64,000 nucleotides of DNA. Origin: Sphingobacteriaceae bacterium. Its GTDB lineage: Bacteria > Bacteroidota > Bacteroidia > B-17B0 > Aurantibacillaceae. A model generated the notes under the pieces. It saw nothing but the letters and a program-made list of their open reading frames with translations, was not told the origin of the DNA and made no database searches. Where the stretch lies: NCBI GenBank assembly GCA_016715905.1, contig JADJXI010000005.1, forward strand, positions 124,001 through 188,000, read 5' to 3'. The position numbers and the translations under genes were made by a program. Shown in pieces: positions 17,781 through 27,752 of this stretch; the first letter of the stretch is position 1; each line of letters opens with the position of its first letter.

Positions 17781-20633
17781 TTAATTAGCTTCAATTACAA
17801 AATAAGTAAAGGTTATGTTTTGTCCTAATACAGAGAAACCATTTGAGTGTATGGTGAATCCGGTTGTAGTAGGATTAACATAGTAGGCTTTAGTAGAAAA
17901 TTCAATAGCTCCATAAAGACTAACCGGAGTGATTACTACCACAGGCGTATTAGCATATGTAGTGTTGAAAGTGAGGGACATCATAGCGCAGCCGGCACAA
18001 GGAACATTGGTAAAGTTTAAATTGATTCTGCCTGCAACATCAGTTGAGCCTGGTGTTAAGGTGATTGCTCCGGCGTGTCCACCGCTGAAAGCAATTGTAG
18101 GTGCTGTGGTTTGTTTGGTTTGTATATGGCCGTTACTAACCATTAATCTTGAGTTGGTGTTTGGGTTTGTACCTCCAATACCTACATTTCCTTCAACAAT
18201 TAATCCATCTGCTGGTGGATTTGTTCCGTTAGCATAATTTGTGCCAATAGCAACGCCATTAGTAGCGCCTAAATATCCGCCAATTGACATAACCGGATTT
18301 AAGCCATTTACATCGTTTGTGATTTGAATCCTATTGAATGGTGCATTTAACTTAATGCTCATCCCTACAGATGCAATACTATTTTCACCCAATGTAATCA
18401 TACCCCCGTATGTATTGCTGTTATCTCCGCCTGCTATTAAAACTTTAGTATTGTTTGCGCCGGGTTTAATAAAAGCGTAATGTGAGCTGACCGGATTTGT
18501 TGTATGGTTCCCAAAAGCAATGTTTCCATCTCCGAAAATACGCATACGAACAGTATTGAAGGTTGCAAAGTGCATGGTGTTATTAGTCATTACTTGCACT
18601 AACATGGGTCCGCCACTTGCCGCAGAATAGATATGAGAGAGATTCGCCAAATTAACTCCGGCAGTAGAACCACCGGCAGTAGAACCCCATTTTGAAAATT
18701 GCAATGCATTTAAACTATTACCGTCGGTTTGAAGTATAAACTCCGATAAACCCGAGGTACCCGGCGATTCAATTTTTATTCTTTCATTTCCATTATTTAG
18801 TCCAACCAAATGAAGCTTTTCTGCCGGTAGAATGGTTCCTAATCCTAAACGACCGTTGCTGAAATCACCATAGATCAGTGGCGGATTAGTGCTTTGATTT
18901 GCAATGTAAAGTTTATTAGAACCCGTTTCATTATAACCGGCCTGATAACCAATAAATACATTGTTGCTTCCAGTGGCACTATATCCGGCATACGCGCCGA
19001 CAGCGGTATTAAAACTTCCGTTAACAACGCTATTCAAAGCTTGTGTTCCAAACGCTGAGTTGCTTCCACCAGTTGCAGATGAAATCAATGCGCCTTGTCC
19101 GAATGCCGAATTCGCTTCGCCACTGAAATTATCCCTTAATGCGCTAGCACCAAATCCGCTGTTTGCGCTACCGGTTGTATTTGCGTTGAGAGCATTATAT
19201 CCAAAGGCTGAGTTTACAGAACCCGTAGTGTTTGCATTCAATGCAGTTGAACCAACGGCTGTATTCCTAAATCCTGTAGAATTACTTTGTAGAGCTCGAT
19301 AACCCACCGCGGTATTCTGATTTCCTGTAGAAGAGTTAGAAAGTGCGCCAGAACCAAGGGCCGTTGAATTAACTCCAGAATTACCTGTTCCTGCCTGGTA
19401 ACCAAAGTATGCTAAGCCGTTACCACTTTCTAAAAATCCAGCAGATTGATTGTTAACTCTGAATGACAAAGGTACGTTATCCGTTGTGCCTAAAAAATGA
19501 AGTGTTGGATTAGTTGCAGCGTTACCAAAGATGGACCATCCGGGCTGAACAGTGGGTGTTGAGATTGTGTAGTTAGGATAAGATCCTGATACGGTTGTTG
19601 AGCCGGCACCTGTAATAGTTGGAGTGGAGGTATTAACCGTAAAATTGGGTGATGTTCCAAGAACGTTAGTTATCCCACCTCCAGTTATGTTAATTGAAGT
19701 TGGAGGAGGTAATTGGATGGTATTTCCATTGCTCACTGATATACTATTACCGATAATGGAAAGTGAAGGGCTTGAAGATATGGTGTAACTTGGAGCACTG
19801 CCATTTACTGTAATGTTTGTATTGCCGGACTGTATTTGAGTGAGAGGTAAATTTACGGTACCGCCAAGATTTGAAACTAAAGTTGAGCCATTTGAAATGG
19901 ATAATATTTGATTGGGGACATTAACAACAAAATTAGTACCAAGCGTAGGGGTTACGAATGCATTTCCGCTACCGGTTATTGAAATGGAGCTCGCCCCGGA
20001 AGGATTCAAAGTAACAGTTGAAATTGCCGTGCCTTGATTGATAGATAATTGATTGGTGACATTATTAAAATTCAAACTCGGATCGGGCACACTAACGTGT
20101 AAATTATAGCCAACGTTTGAACTTGAAGTGGCAATGCCTTCGGTGTTTAAAGTTGGGTTCGCGATTGTTAATGACACGGATGAGGTACCTGCGCCGCTTG
20201 AAGTGTGTGGATTGTTAATGCTGATGGTTGAGCTGTTTTGCGAACCAGCTGATTTTGCATACAAAGCAAATGGAACCGATACTAATTCCTGAGCGCCAAG
20301 AAAATTAAAGCCCGACCCTGTGTTGATGTTAACTGTTAAAGTATAAGGACCATTCTCCCAGGTGATGGTGTTTGATATGGCAGATGTGGCGCCAATTTTG
20401 GTGCTAAATAAACCTAGTGAATTTACAGGCACTGAAGTTTGAATTTCATCATGAACAACAGAATTTGAGTTGTCTGAAATTTTAAATTGAATTCCTATTG
20501 TGCTCAATGTGGTAACAGGAATACCGTTTGCATCGCGTACCAAACCTTGGTAGTTTATCTTTTGCGGAGCCTGCGAAAAAAGAATGCTATTAATTAGAAG
20601 AAGACTTAAAAAGAATATAAAACGCATATACAT
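17781..20633 (-). CDS. large tail-fibre/YadA-head-like surface protein
   Basis: 950 residues. Signal peptide (RFIFFLSLLLINSILFSQ), then the APQKINYQGLVRDANG module that is almost identical over ~110 residues to the next gene. The central part carries at least eight ~22-residue head repeats of trimeric autotransporter adhesins (NTAVGYRALQSNSTGF, NTAVGSTALNANTTGS, NSAFGYNALNANTTGS and so on, about residues 445-600), followed by NNVFIGYQAGYNETGSN and a C-terminal fibre tip. No sorting domain. Likely an extracellular fibre; the shared N-terminus may be the attachment point. Starts 3 bases after the upstream gene, so the genes are co-transcribed. Confidence 0.82.
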   Translation of the reverse strand: MYMRFIFFLSLLLINSILFSQAPQKINYQGLVRDANGIPVTTLSTIGIQFKISDNSNSVVHDEIQTSVPVNSLGLFSTKIGATSAISNTITWENGPYTLTVNINTGSGFNFLGAQELVSVPFALYAKSAGSQNSSTISINNPHTSSGAGTSSVSLTIANPTLNTEGIATSSSNVGYNLHVSVPDPSLNFNNVTNQLSINQGTAISTVTLNPSGASSISITGSGNAFVTPTLGTNFVVNVPNQILSISNGSTLVSNLGGTVNLPLTQIQSGNTNITVNGSAPSYTISSSPSLSIIGNSISVSNGNTIQLPPPTSINITGGGITNVLGTSPNFTVNTSTPTITGAGSTTVSGSYPNYTISTPTVQPGWSIFGNAATNPTLHFLGTTDNVPLSFRVNNQSAGFLESGNGLAYFGYQAGTGNSGVNSTALGSGALSNSSTGNQNTAVGYRALQSNSTGFRNTAVGSTALNANTTGSVNSAFGYNALNANTTGSANSGFGASALRDNFSGEANSAFGQGALISSATGGSNSAFGTQALNSVVNGSFNTAVGAYAGYSATGSNNVFIGYQAGYNETGSNKLYIANQSTNPPLIYGDFSNGRLGLGTILPAEKLHLVGLNNGNERIKIESPGTSGLSEFILQTDGNSLNALQFSKWGSTAGGSTAGVNLANLSHIYSAASGGPMLVQVMTNNTMHFATFNTVRMRIFGDGNIAFGNHTTNPVSSHYAFIKPGANNTKVLIAGGDNSNTYGGMITLGENSIASVGMSIKLNAPFNRIQITNDVNGLNPVMSIGGYLGATNGVAIGTNYANGTNPPADGLIVEGNVGIGGTNPNTNSRLMVSNGHIQTKQTTAPTIAFSGGHAGAITLTPGSTDVAGRINLNFTNVPCAGCAMMSLTFNTTYANTPVVVITPVSLYGAIEFSTKAYYVNPTTTGFTIHSNGFSVLGQNITFTYFVIEAN

Positions 20634-20636
20634 CTG

Positions 20637-22460
20637 TTATTTTTTAAAAACTAAAAATGAAAATTGTTTATCAGAAACAGTTCCATCGCTGTTATAAGTA
20701 TTAACAATAAGATTTCCGCCTAAACTATTGAACGAAATTTCTCCACTTCCTCCAACCAAAGAAACTTGTATGTTGTAGGTAGAGAAATTTATACTTTCAC
20801 CTGTTATTGCGAATGTGTAAACACCTGAACCTGGTGTATGGGAAACTAATGACACGTTGGTAGTAGTAGATGCGGCATATAAAATCCCGGAGCTATTAGA
20901 TGTTCCATATGCAATGGGAACCAAGTTTGCATTTCCGGTTTGCGTACGGTTTAATTCATTTGTATTGACGCCGCTAATAAGGATAGTACCGTTCACATCA
21001 AGTTCGGAAGCCGGCGTGTTTGTGCCAATTCCCACAGCTCCGGAAAACGAAGCGTCGCCATTACCATATAGTCTTAATCTGCTGGTAAAATTGTTTGTTC
21101 CAAAATTCATTTCATTGGTTACGTTATCATATAAAATTAATCCTTTTGAGTGAAGTGCAGGATTTCCAAACCAAATGGCGCTGGTGTTTGTGGAAATAAT
21201 AGAAAGACGCACCGGTGTAGCGCCTGAATTTTCTATTTGTAGATTTTCGGTTGGTGAAGTTGTTCCAAATCCGGCAAAACCGTTTGTGAAATTGATGGAT
21301 AAATCAGGCCTTGTGTTTGCCCAATTGAAAATCATGTAATTGCTGCTATTGGTATGTGTTCCTACTGTCCAAAAATCGTTACCATTATCTCTATAAATCA
21401 AATAACCTGCCTCTGCGCTACTTGCTCTATCAATAAGAAATCCGGCATAACCAAATCCCAATGATCTTGAACCAATAAAGTTATTTCCGTTGCTGCTTAC
21501 ATCTACTTTAGTAAGTGGATTGGTATTTCCAATACCTAGCCAATCTGTTCCATTAGTCAATGAGGTTACCGTAGCATTTGGCTTAGACCATAAGCCTGTT
21601 CCCGGAATAGTTACACTGTTGGCGCCAACACTTAAAATATTATTTGTAAAATTTAAAGTTGGATTTACATTTAATGTAGAAATGCCCGGCGAAGGCGAAT
21701 AGGATAATATTCCTGTTACCGGATTATAATTCATGCCAACAGGAGAAGTGGCCACAGTATAATTATTTCCTAATGTTATTACGGTAGAGATTCCAGTACC
21801 TACCATTGTTGGACTGGAATTATTTAATGATGAAATCGTATAATTCGGAAAAGTTCCGGTTACTGTTGTGGCTCCGGTACCAGAAATATTAGTGAAAGGA
21901 ACGAAGATATTAAATGAGTTTGTGCCAACAGGCGTTACGCTGGCAATTCCAGAGCCGGTAAGTGATGTTTGCGGAGAAGACGCCACAGTAGCACTCGGCA
22001 ATGTAACCGTGTTTCCTCCTGTGATGCTTAAATTATTTCCGTTTATTTGTAAGCTAGGTGAAATAGCAGAACCGGATGTTTCTGCGTATAACGCATACGG
22101 TACTGAAACCAATTGCTGTGTGCCTAAGTTTACATTCCCGCTTCCGGTATTTAATGAAGTTCGGAGGTAATATGGTCCATTAGCCCAATTAATAGCTGAA
22201 AAAGGCTGTGCACTTGTTTGATTTCCCCCTCCAATTTTAATAGAAAACAATCCTAAAGAATTGGAGGTTACAATATGATTTTCTGTATAAACAAGTCCTG
22301 AGTTTAAAATTTCAACCGTTAATGTAAAAGTTCCAGCCACCGGCTCTCCGTTTCCATTTCTACTCACACCTTGGTAATTAATCATTTGAGGTGATTGCGC
22401 CTTGATTAGAAAACTTGAAAAGAGTACAAAAACAAAAATTAAATTATTCTTCATTGGCAT
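20637..22460 (-). CDS. tail-fibre-like surface protein, first gene of operon
   Basis: 607 residues. Starts MPMKNNLIFVFVLFSSFLIKAQ; initiation at the second Met (22454) would give an equally good signal peptide. The mature N-terminus SPQMINYQGVSRNGNG is a diverged version of the module in the next two genes. Repeats of the type SGTGATTVTGTFPNYTISS recur, and the C-terminal half has predicted fibre-tip features (GVGTNTPASELDVNG-like). No sorting domain. This is the first gene of the 22460-7719 operon; intergenic gaps in the operon range from a 1-base overlap to 24 bases. Confidence 0.8.
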   Translation of the reverse strand: MPMKNNLIFVFVLFSSFLIKAQSPQMINYQGVSRNGNGEPVAGTFTLTVEILNSGLVYTENHIVTSNSLGLFSIKIGGGNQTSAQPFSAINWANGPYYLRTSLNTGSGNVNLGTQQLVSVPYALYAETSGSAISPSLQINGNNLSITGGNTVTLPSATVASSPQTSLTGSGIASVTPVGTNSFNIFVPFTNISGTGATTVTGTFPNYTISSLNNSSPTMVGTGISTVITLGNNYTVATSPVGMNYNPVTGILSYSPSPGISTLNVNPTLNFTNNILSVGANSVTIPGTGLWSKPNATVTSLTNGTDWLGIGNTNPLTKVDVSSNGNNFIGSRSLGFGYAGFLIDRASSAEAGYLIYRDNGNDFWTVGTHTNSSNYMIFNWANTRPDLSINFTNGFAGFGTTSPTENLQIENSGATPVRLSIISTNTSAIWFGNPALHSKGLILYDNVTNEMNFGTNNFTSRLRLYGNGDASFSGAVGIGTNTPASELDVNGTILISGVNTNELNRTQTGNANLVPIAYGTSNSSGILYAASTTTNVSLVSHTPGSGVYTFAITGESINFSTYNIQVSLVGGSGEISFNSLGGNLIVNTYNSDGTVSDKQFSFLVFKK

Positions 22461-22469
22461 TTAAACGAA

Positions 22470-22477
22470 CAAATTTA
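22470..22477 (-). promoter_or_regulatory. possible -7 box of the surface-protein operon
   Basis: On the minus strand the bases read TAAATTTG, an exact match to the Bacteroidota -7 consensus TAnnTTTG, 9 bases ahead of the first ATG. It would give a very short leader, and no good TTG -33 element is seen, so support is modest. Confidence 0.3.
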
Positions 22478-22563
22478 CTAAAAAAAGACTATGAATTTTG
22501 TTAATAGTCTATTATTAATACTTAGACGTATAAAAGCACTAATTCGTTGGAAAAACCCCCAAA

Positions 22564-22584
22564 TTTTTAACTAAAAGTTAAAAA
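22564..22584 (-). terminator. possible AT-rich terminator after clpB
   Basis: Nine-base perfect inverted repeat TTTTTAACT/AGTTAAAAA with a 3-nt loop, 26 bases beyond the clpB stop. The stem has only two G/C pairs, so termination strength is uncertain. Confidence 0.35.
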
Positions 22585-22609
22585 ATGCACTTAATTGAGC
22601 TTAAAGACA

Positions 22610-25204
22610 TTAATTCCTGAAAATAAAGCTGTTGCGCTCCATATCAATGGTAATATCTTTATCCCGGTTTACCTTACCGGCAAGTATTTGTTTAGAAAGC
22701 TCGTTTAAAATTTGTTTTTGAATTACTCTTTTCACGGGACGCGCTCCAAATTGTGGGTCATAACCTAACTGAGCTAACCATTCAACCGCCTGGGGTGTAA
22801 TTTGAAGACTTATGTTTTGTTCTTTCAATCTTTTTTTGATGTTTTCAAATTGAATTTTCACAATGTCCGTTACATGTTCACGAGATAAAGGTTCAAACAT
22901 AATAATTTCATCTATTCTATTTAAAAACTCCGGACGAATTGATTTTTTTAAAACATCAAACACTTCCGATTTAGTCTTTGCCAATATTGTTTCCTTATTT
23001 TTCTCTGTTAATTTTTCAAAGTTTTCCTGTATTATTCCGGCGCCCATATTACTGGTCATGATAATGATGGTGTTTTTGAAATTCACAACTCTACCTTTGT
23101 TATCGGTTAATCGACCATCATCTAATACTTGCAAAAGTATATTGAAAACATCCGGGTGTGCTTTTTCAATTTCATCTAGTAAAATAACACTATAAGGTCT
23201 CCTTCTCACGGCTTCAGTCAGTTGGCCGCCTTCATCAAATCCAACATAACCCGGAGGTGCACCTATTAATCTGCTCACCGCATGTCGCTCTTGGTATTCA
23301 CTCATATCAATTCGGGTCATTGCATTTTCATTGTTGAATAAAAATTCTGCGAGGGCTTTTGCCAATTCGGTTTTTCCAACTCCGGTAGTTCCTAAAAAAA
23401 TAAATGATCCAATCGGTTTTTTATTGTCTTGTAATCCGGCGCGACTTCTTCTTACTGCGTCGGCAATACTTTCAATGGCTTCTTGTTGCCCTACTACTCT
23501 ATGATGCAATTCATCTTCCAGCAACAAAAGTTTTTCTTTTTCACTTTGTAACATACGGTGAAGAGGAATTCCGGTCCATGCGCTGATTACAGCGGCAATG
23601 TCTTCACTATCTACTTCTTCTTTTACCAATTGAGAGCCACTTTTTTTAGCTTCACTTAATTTGTTTTCGAATTCAGTCAGCTTGGCTTCTGAATCTTTTA
23701 TTTTACCATAACGAATTTCAGCAACTTTACCATAATCTCCTTGTTTTTCAAAGTTGTTAGCTTGTAATTTAAGATCTTCAATTTCCATTTTTATTTTCTG
23801 CACGCCTTCAATTACTTCTTTTTCGGCATTCCATTTTGCCTTTAATGCATTTCTTTCTTCCTGTAAATTGGCAATTTCGCGATTTAGTTCATCCACTTTT
23901 TTCGATTCGTTCTCACGCTTCATGGCTTCTCTTTCAATTTCTAATTGCATTATTTTTCTTTCTACTTCATCTAATTCAATAGGCATAGAGTTTATTTGCA
24001 TGCGAAGTTTGGAAGCGGCTTCATCCATAAGATCGATTGCTTTATCCGGTAAAAATCGATCACTTATATAACGCTGACTTAGTTCAACGGCGGCAATAAT
24101 AGCTTCATCTTTAATTCTAACTTTGTGATGTGTTTCATATTTTTCTTTAATACCACGAAGAATAGAAATTGAATCTTCCGTATCCGGCTCTTCCACCATT
24201 ACTTTCTGAAATCTACGTTCTAAGGCCTTATCTTTTTCAAAATACTTTTGATATTCATTTAACGTGGTTGCTCCAATTGCTCTTAATTCTCCACGTGCAA
24301 GTGCTGGTTTTAAAATATTGGCTGCATCCATTGCTCCTTCACCGCCTCCGCCTGCACCAACCAATGTATGAATTTCATCAATAAACAAAATAATTTCTCC
24401 TTCGCTGGAAATAACTTCTTTCACCACAGATTTTAATCTTTCTTCAAATTCTCCTTTATACTTTGCTCCTGCAATTAATGCACCCATATCCAACGAAAAA
24501 ACCTGTTTGCTTTTTAAATTTTCAGGCACATCTCCGTTAATAATTCGATGAGCCAAACCTTCGGCAATGGCAGTTTTTCCAACGCCGGGTTCACCCACCA
24601 AAATCGGATTATTTTTTGTTCGCCTTGATAATATTTGCAAAACTCTTCTTATTTCTTCGTCACGTCCTATAACGGGGTCCAGTTTGCCGTTACTAGCCTG
24701 TGCATTTAAATTAATTGCATATTTATTTAAAGAATTATAAGTTTCTTCCTGAGATTGACTCGTTACCCTTTCTCCTTTTCTCAATTCGGTTATTGCTGCT
24801 TTTACATCTTTTTCTTTTAGGCCTGCGTCTTTCATCATATTGGCTACACTATCACCCGCATTAATTAAACCTATCAATAAATGCTCTATAGAAATATATT
24901 CATCTTTGTATTCTTTTAAACTGGCGGCAGCTTTAGCTAAGGCTTGATTGCATGCATTAGACAAATGGGGTTGCCCACCACTTACTTTTGGATAAGATTT
25001 AATAATGCTATCTACCATCTTACTAAAGGTAGAAAGGTTAACGTTCAATTTTTTAAGAATATATGGCGTTACATTTTCATCTACCTCCAATATTCCCTTT
25101 AAAAGATGAGCGGTTTCAATAGCTTGTTGACCCTCTGTTGTGGTAATTTGAACCGCCTGTTGTATCGCTTCCTGCGATTTTATGGTATAATTATTTAGAT
25201 TCAT
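22610..25204 (-). CDS. clpB: ATP-dependent disaggregase ClpB
   Basis: Hexameric AAA+ Hsp100 that with DnaK dissolves protein aggregates. 864 residues, normal length. Order: Clp N domain (two repeats, residues ~1-145); AAA1 with Walker A GEPGVGKTAIAEG (about residue 200) and Walker B ILFIDEIHTLVGAG; coiled-coil middle domain (about 405-525, Glu/Lys-rich, MKRENESKKVDELNRE), which distinguishes ClpB from ClpA/C; AAA2 with GTTGVGKTELAKALAEF, APPGYVGFDEGGQLTEAVRR and VILLDEIEKAHPDVF; C-terminal D2-small domain. There is no ClpP-binding loop obvious. Located ~15 kb from dnaK on the same strand, apparently with its own promoter. Confidence 0.97.
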   Translation of the reverse strand: MNLNNYTIKSQEAIQQAVQITTTEGQQAIETAHLLKGILEVDENVTPYILKKLNVNLSTFSKMVDSIIKSYPKVSGGQPHLSNACNQALAKAAASLKEYKDEYISIEHLLIGLINAGDSVANMMKDAGLKEKDVKAAITELRKGERVTSQSQEETYNSLNKYAINLNAQASNGKLDPVIGRDEEIRRVLQILSRRTKNNPILVGEPGVGKTAIAEGLAHRIINGDVPENLKSKQVFSLDMGALIAGAKYKGEFEERLKSVVKEVISSEGEIILFIDEIHTLVGAGGGGEGAMDAANILKPALARGELRAIGATTLNEYQKYFEKDKALERRFQKVMVEEPDTEDSISILRGIKEKYETHHKVRIKDEAIIAAVELSQRYISDRFLPDKAIDLMDEAASKLRMQINSMPIELDEVERKIMQLEIEREAMKRENESKKVDELNREIANLQEERNALKAKWNAEKEVIEGVQKIKMEIEDLKLQANNFEKQGDYGKVAEIRYGKIKDSEAKLTEFENKLSEAKKSGSQLVKEEVDSEDIAAVISAWTGIPLHRMLQSEKEKLLLLEDELHHRVVGQQEAIESIADAVRRSRAGLQDNKKPIGSFIFLGTTGVGKTELAKALAEFLFNNENAMTRIDMSEYQERHAVSRLIGAPPGYVGFDEGGQLTEAVRRRPYSVILLDEIEKAHPDVFNILLQVLDDGRLTDNKGRVVNFKNTIIIMTSNMGAGIIQENFEKLTEKNKETILAKTKSEVFDVLKKSIRPEFLNRIDEIIMFEPLSREHVTDIVKIQFENIKKRLKEQNISLQITPQAVEWLAQLGYDPQFGARPVKRVIQKQILNELSKQILAGKVNRDKDITIDMERNSFIFRN

Positions 25205-25358
25205 AAGATTATTATTAATACTAAGCCAATTGCATATTTCGTTCCAATGAAAATATACTGAAATAACGTCATGTAAAAATCAAATTAAATGACTTCTTGT
25301 CTATACCTGCTTAAGTTTTCAGACTTTTTAGCAGTTGGGAATTAGTTTAAAAATGGAT

Positions 25359-27023
25359 TTAAGTTTTATTTTCGAGATATTTGGAAATAAACTTTTCAGT
25401 GGGCATTAAAGAAGTTTGAATTCTTCGGGCATACTTAATGCTGTCTAATATTTCTTTTTGTTTAGCTTCGACTAATGCTTTTTGTTGCTCTACTTCTCGT
25501 TTTTGTTCAGCTAAAACCAGATTGTTTTTCTTTTTCTGAATATAACCTCTGTAAGAAACTCCGAGTAAAATGAAGATAAGTATGGCCCCGCCGCTTACGA
25601 AATAAAGCACATTACGTTGTTGTTTTAGTTGAATTTCATTTTGTTTACTAAGCGCTTCGGTTAAGGCCTTATCTTTATTTAGTAATGCAATATTTTTCTC
25701 TTGATTTTCCGCCAGTATATTTTTCTTTTCAAGCTCTTCTTTTTGGCGCATTAAATCCATTTCATTGATCTTATTTTCATGTTCAAGTAAACGCAGGTTT
25801 TGTTGATTTTTTTGAAGAATTGCATTTTGTTTATCGAGTTCTGCAATTTGCAGTGCTTTGTCTTTATTCAATAATTCAATTTGTTGTTCCTTTTTCTGAC
25901 TTTCATATTTGGTGAGTAATTCAGCAACACTTTGAGAGTTTTGTTGTTTTATAACACTTTTCTCCAAAGCATAAGCTTCTGATTGATGAAAAAATGCATC
26001 CTTAAAGTTTCCTAAAGTGGTATCTAACCTCATCCTGGTTTCCTCTAAGAAAATTTTATCAGCTTTTGTGCCGCTTTGATTAGCAATTTTTGCGGCAATT
26101 TCTATGGTTTCTTTTGCTTCCTTGGTTTTGTTTTGAATCAGGTAAACATTAACAATATTTGAATAAGCGCCAACTAAACCGGATGTAATGTGATGTTCCA
26201 CGTCGTTATTTATAGCCTTTTGATAATATTCAAGTGCTTTATCGTATTCACCCCGTTCTTTATAAATAACCCCTAGATTTGCGTATGAAGAAGTTAAGTT
26301 TCGCTTGTCGCCTGCTTCTTCTTTTAGTTTCATCGCTTTTAAATAGTATTCAAATGCTTTATCAAATTCTTTTTTCGCAGAATGTGCATTGCCTAAATTA
26401 TTTAATGATATGGCCATGCCTTTTTTGTCTTTTAACTCTTCTTTAATTTTTAATGATTCAGAGTAATAGAATATTGCTTTATCATAACTTTTTTTATTCA
26501 TGAATAAACTGCCAAGTCCGTTGTAAGTAGTTGATATTCCTTTTTTATCACTCAATTCTTCTTTAATTTTCAAGGATTTCATGAAATATTCTAAAGCTAA
26601 GTTTAATTCACCCAAATCATCAAAATTTGATGCGATATAATTTAATGCGTAGGATGTTGATCTTTTATCACCTTCTAATTCACAATACTTTAACGCTACA
26701 CTGTATGCTTGATTTGAAGCTAAAAAATCGCTTAAATTTCTTAAATAATTTCCTTTCATCGCGTAAATTAATGCCATGTCTTTTAATCGTTTATTCTTTT
26801 CGGCAATAATGAAAGATTTATGATAAGCGTTTAATGCAGAGTCTCTAATATTTAGTTTTTGGTATTTTTCAGCTAAAAAAATTAATTTCTTCATCTTAAC
26901 TGTGTCGTTTTTCATTGCATAAATTGATTTACGCAATGAATCTAAATTTTGACTGAATAAAATGGATTGGACAAATAATATCGCCGAAAAGAATAAAAAA
27001 TATTTCTTAATCAGTTTATTCAA
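25359..27023 (-). CDS. TPR sensor-like membrane protein lacking its C-terminal phosphatase domain
   Basis: 554 residues. Signal peptide (KKYFLFFSAILFVQSILFSQ), about seven TPR repeats (ISTTYNGLGSLFMNKKSYDK, MAISLNNLGNAHSAKKEF, LTSSYANLGVIYKERGEY), a long coiled coil rich in Gln/Lys, one TM helix (about residues 470-491, LYFVSGGAILIFILLGV), a second short coiled coil and then SIKYARRIQTSLMPTEKFISKYLENKT and stop. In Bacteroidota that last motif is the linker directly in front of a PP2C/SpoIIE Ser phosphatase domain, which is absent here; the 154 bases to clpB do not encode it in any frame I read. It abuts recR with no spacer. Probably a truncated regulator, perhaps still a scaffold. Confidence 0.8.
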   Translation of the reverse strand: MNKLIKKYFLFFSAILFVQSILFSQNLDSLRKSIYAMKNDTVKMKKLIFLAEKYQKLNIRDSALNAYHKSFIIAEKNKRLKDMALIYAMKGNYLRNLSDFLASNQAYSVALKYCELEGDKRSTSYALNYIASNFDDLGELNLALEYFMKSLKIKEELSDKKGISTTYNGLGSLFMNKKSYDKAIFYYSESLKIKEELKDKKGMAISLNNLGNAHSAKKEFDKAFEYYLKAMKLKEEAGDKRNLTSSYANLGVIYKERGEYDKALEYYQKAINNDVEHHITSGLVGAYSNIVNVYLIQNKTKEAKETIEIAAKIANQSGTKADKIFLEETRMRLDTTLGNFKDAFFHQSEAYALEKSVIKQQNSQSVAELLTKYESQKKEQQIELLNKDKALQIAELDKQNAILQKNQQNLRLLEHENKINEMDLMRQKEELEKKNILAENQEKNIALLNKDKALTEALSKQNEIQLKQQRNVLYFVSGGAILIFILLGVSYRGYIQKKKNNLVLAEQKREVEQQKALVEAKQKEILDSIKYARRIQTSLMPTEKFISKYLENKT

Positions 27024-27641
27024 TTACTTTTTCAATAAAGAGTCAAATGGAATTCTGTTTTGAATAGATCGACCTAGTGTAACCTCGTCGGCGTATTCTA
27101 ATTCATCTCCAACTGATATTCCTCGTGCAATTGTGCTTAACCGAACCGGATAGGGTGCGATTTTTTTGAAAATATAAAAAGAGGTGGTTTCTCCTTCCAT
27201 GTTTGCATTGAGTGCAAGAATTATTTCCTTAACATTTCCGGATGCTAATTTTTCTACTAAGGTTTCGATATTTAAGTTAGATGGTCCAATCCCGTCTATA
27301 GGTGAAATCAATCCGCCTAATACATGGTATTGTCCTTTAAATAAAGAGGTGTTTTCAATGGCAATAACATCGCGATAATCTTGAACTACACAAATGATAG
27401 AGGAATCACGAGATGTATTCGCACATATTAAACACAAATTATTTTCTGAAATATTGTGGCAATTGGTGCAGTACTTTAAATCTTGTTTTAAGCTTTGTAT
27501 AATAGCGCTTAAGGCTTGTGTATTCTTCACATCTTGTTTTACCAAATGTAAAACATAGCGCAAGGCTGTTTTTTTGCCTACGCCAGGCAATTGAGCAAAT
27601 GCTTCAACGGCTTGTTCAATTATTTTAGAACTGAATTCCAC
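27024..27641 (-). CDS. recR: recombination mediator RecR
   Basis: 205 residues, the normal length. RecR forms a ring that with RecO/RecF loads RecA at gaps. Features: N-terminal HhH region AFAQLPGVGKKTALRYVLHL, Cys4 zinc finger CTNCHNISENNLCLIC, Toprim domain (SIICVVQDYRDVIAIENT, HVLGGLISPIDGIGPSNL, EIILALNANMEGETT), C-terminal TRLARGISVGDELEYAD-like motif seen as STIARGISVGDELEYADE. The start appears to be GTG (bases 27641-27639); an ATG overlaps it in another frame. Divergent from the symporter gene and adjacent to the TPR gene downstream. Confidence 0.96.
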   Translation of the reverse strand: MEFSSKIIEQAVEAFAQLPGVGKKTALRYVLHLVKQDVKNTQALSAIIQSLKQDLKYCTNCHNISENNLCLICANTSRDSSIICVVQDYRDVIAIENTSLFKGQYHVLGGLISPIDGIGPSNLNIETLVEKLASGNVKEIILALNANMEGETTSFYIFKKIAPYPVRLSTIARGISVGDELEYADEVTLGRSIQNRIPFDSLLKK

Positions 27642-27752
27642 ATCGTAAATTTAAGTATTATGCCTCTTGCTTTTTTTATTCACCTCGTAATTGTTTAGAA
27701 CTATTTTTTAAACACGACAAAACAGAGTCATTAAAATCAATTTTTGTAATAA

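Noticed and set aside
18960..19320. Regular ~66-base repeats that look like a CRISPR array
   Set aside because: They translate in frame as degenerate 22-residue adhesin head repeats inside a large open gene; no spacers and no cas genes.
3746..22460. Tail-fibre-like genes as evidence of a prophage
   Set aside because: No capsid, terminase, portal or tail genes; signal peptides and the company of PorP/OmpA and T9SS proteins point to surface proteins.
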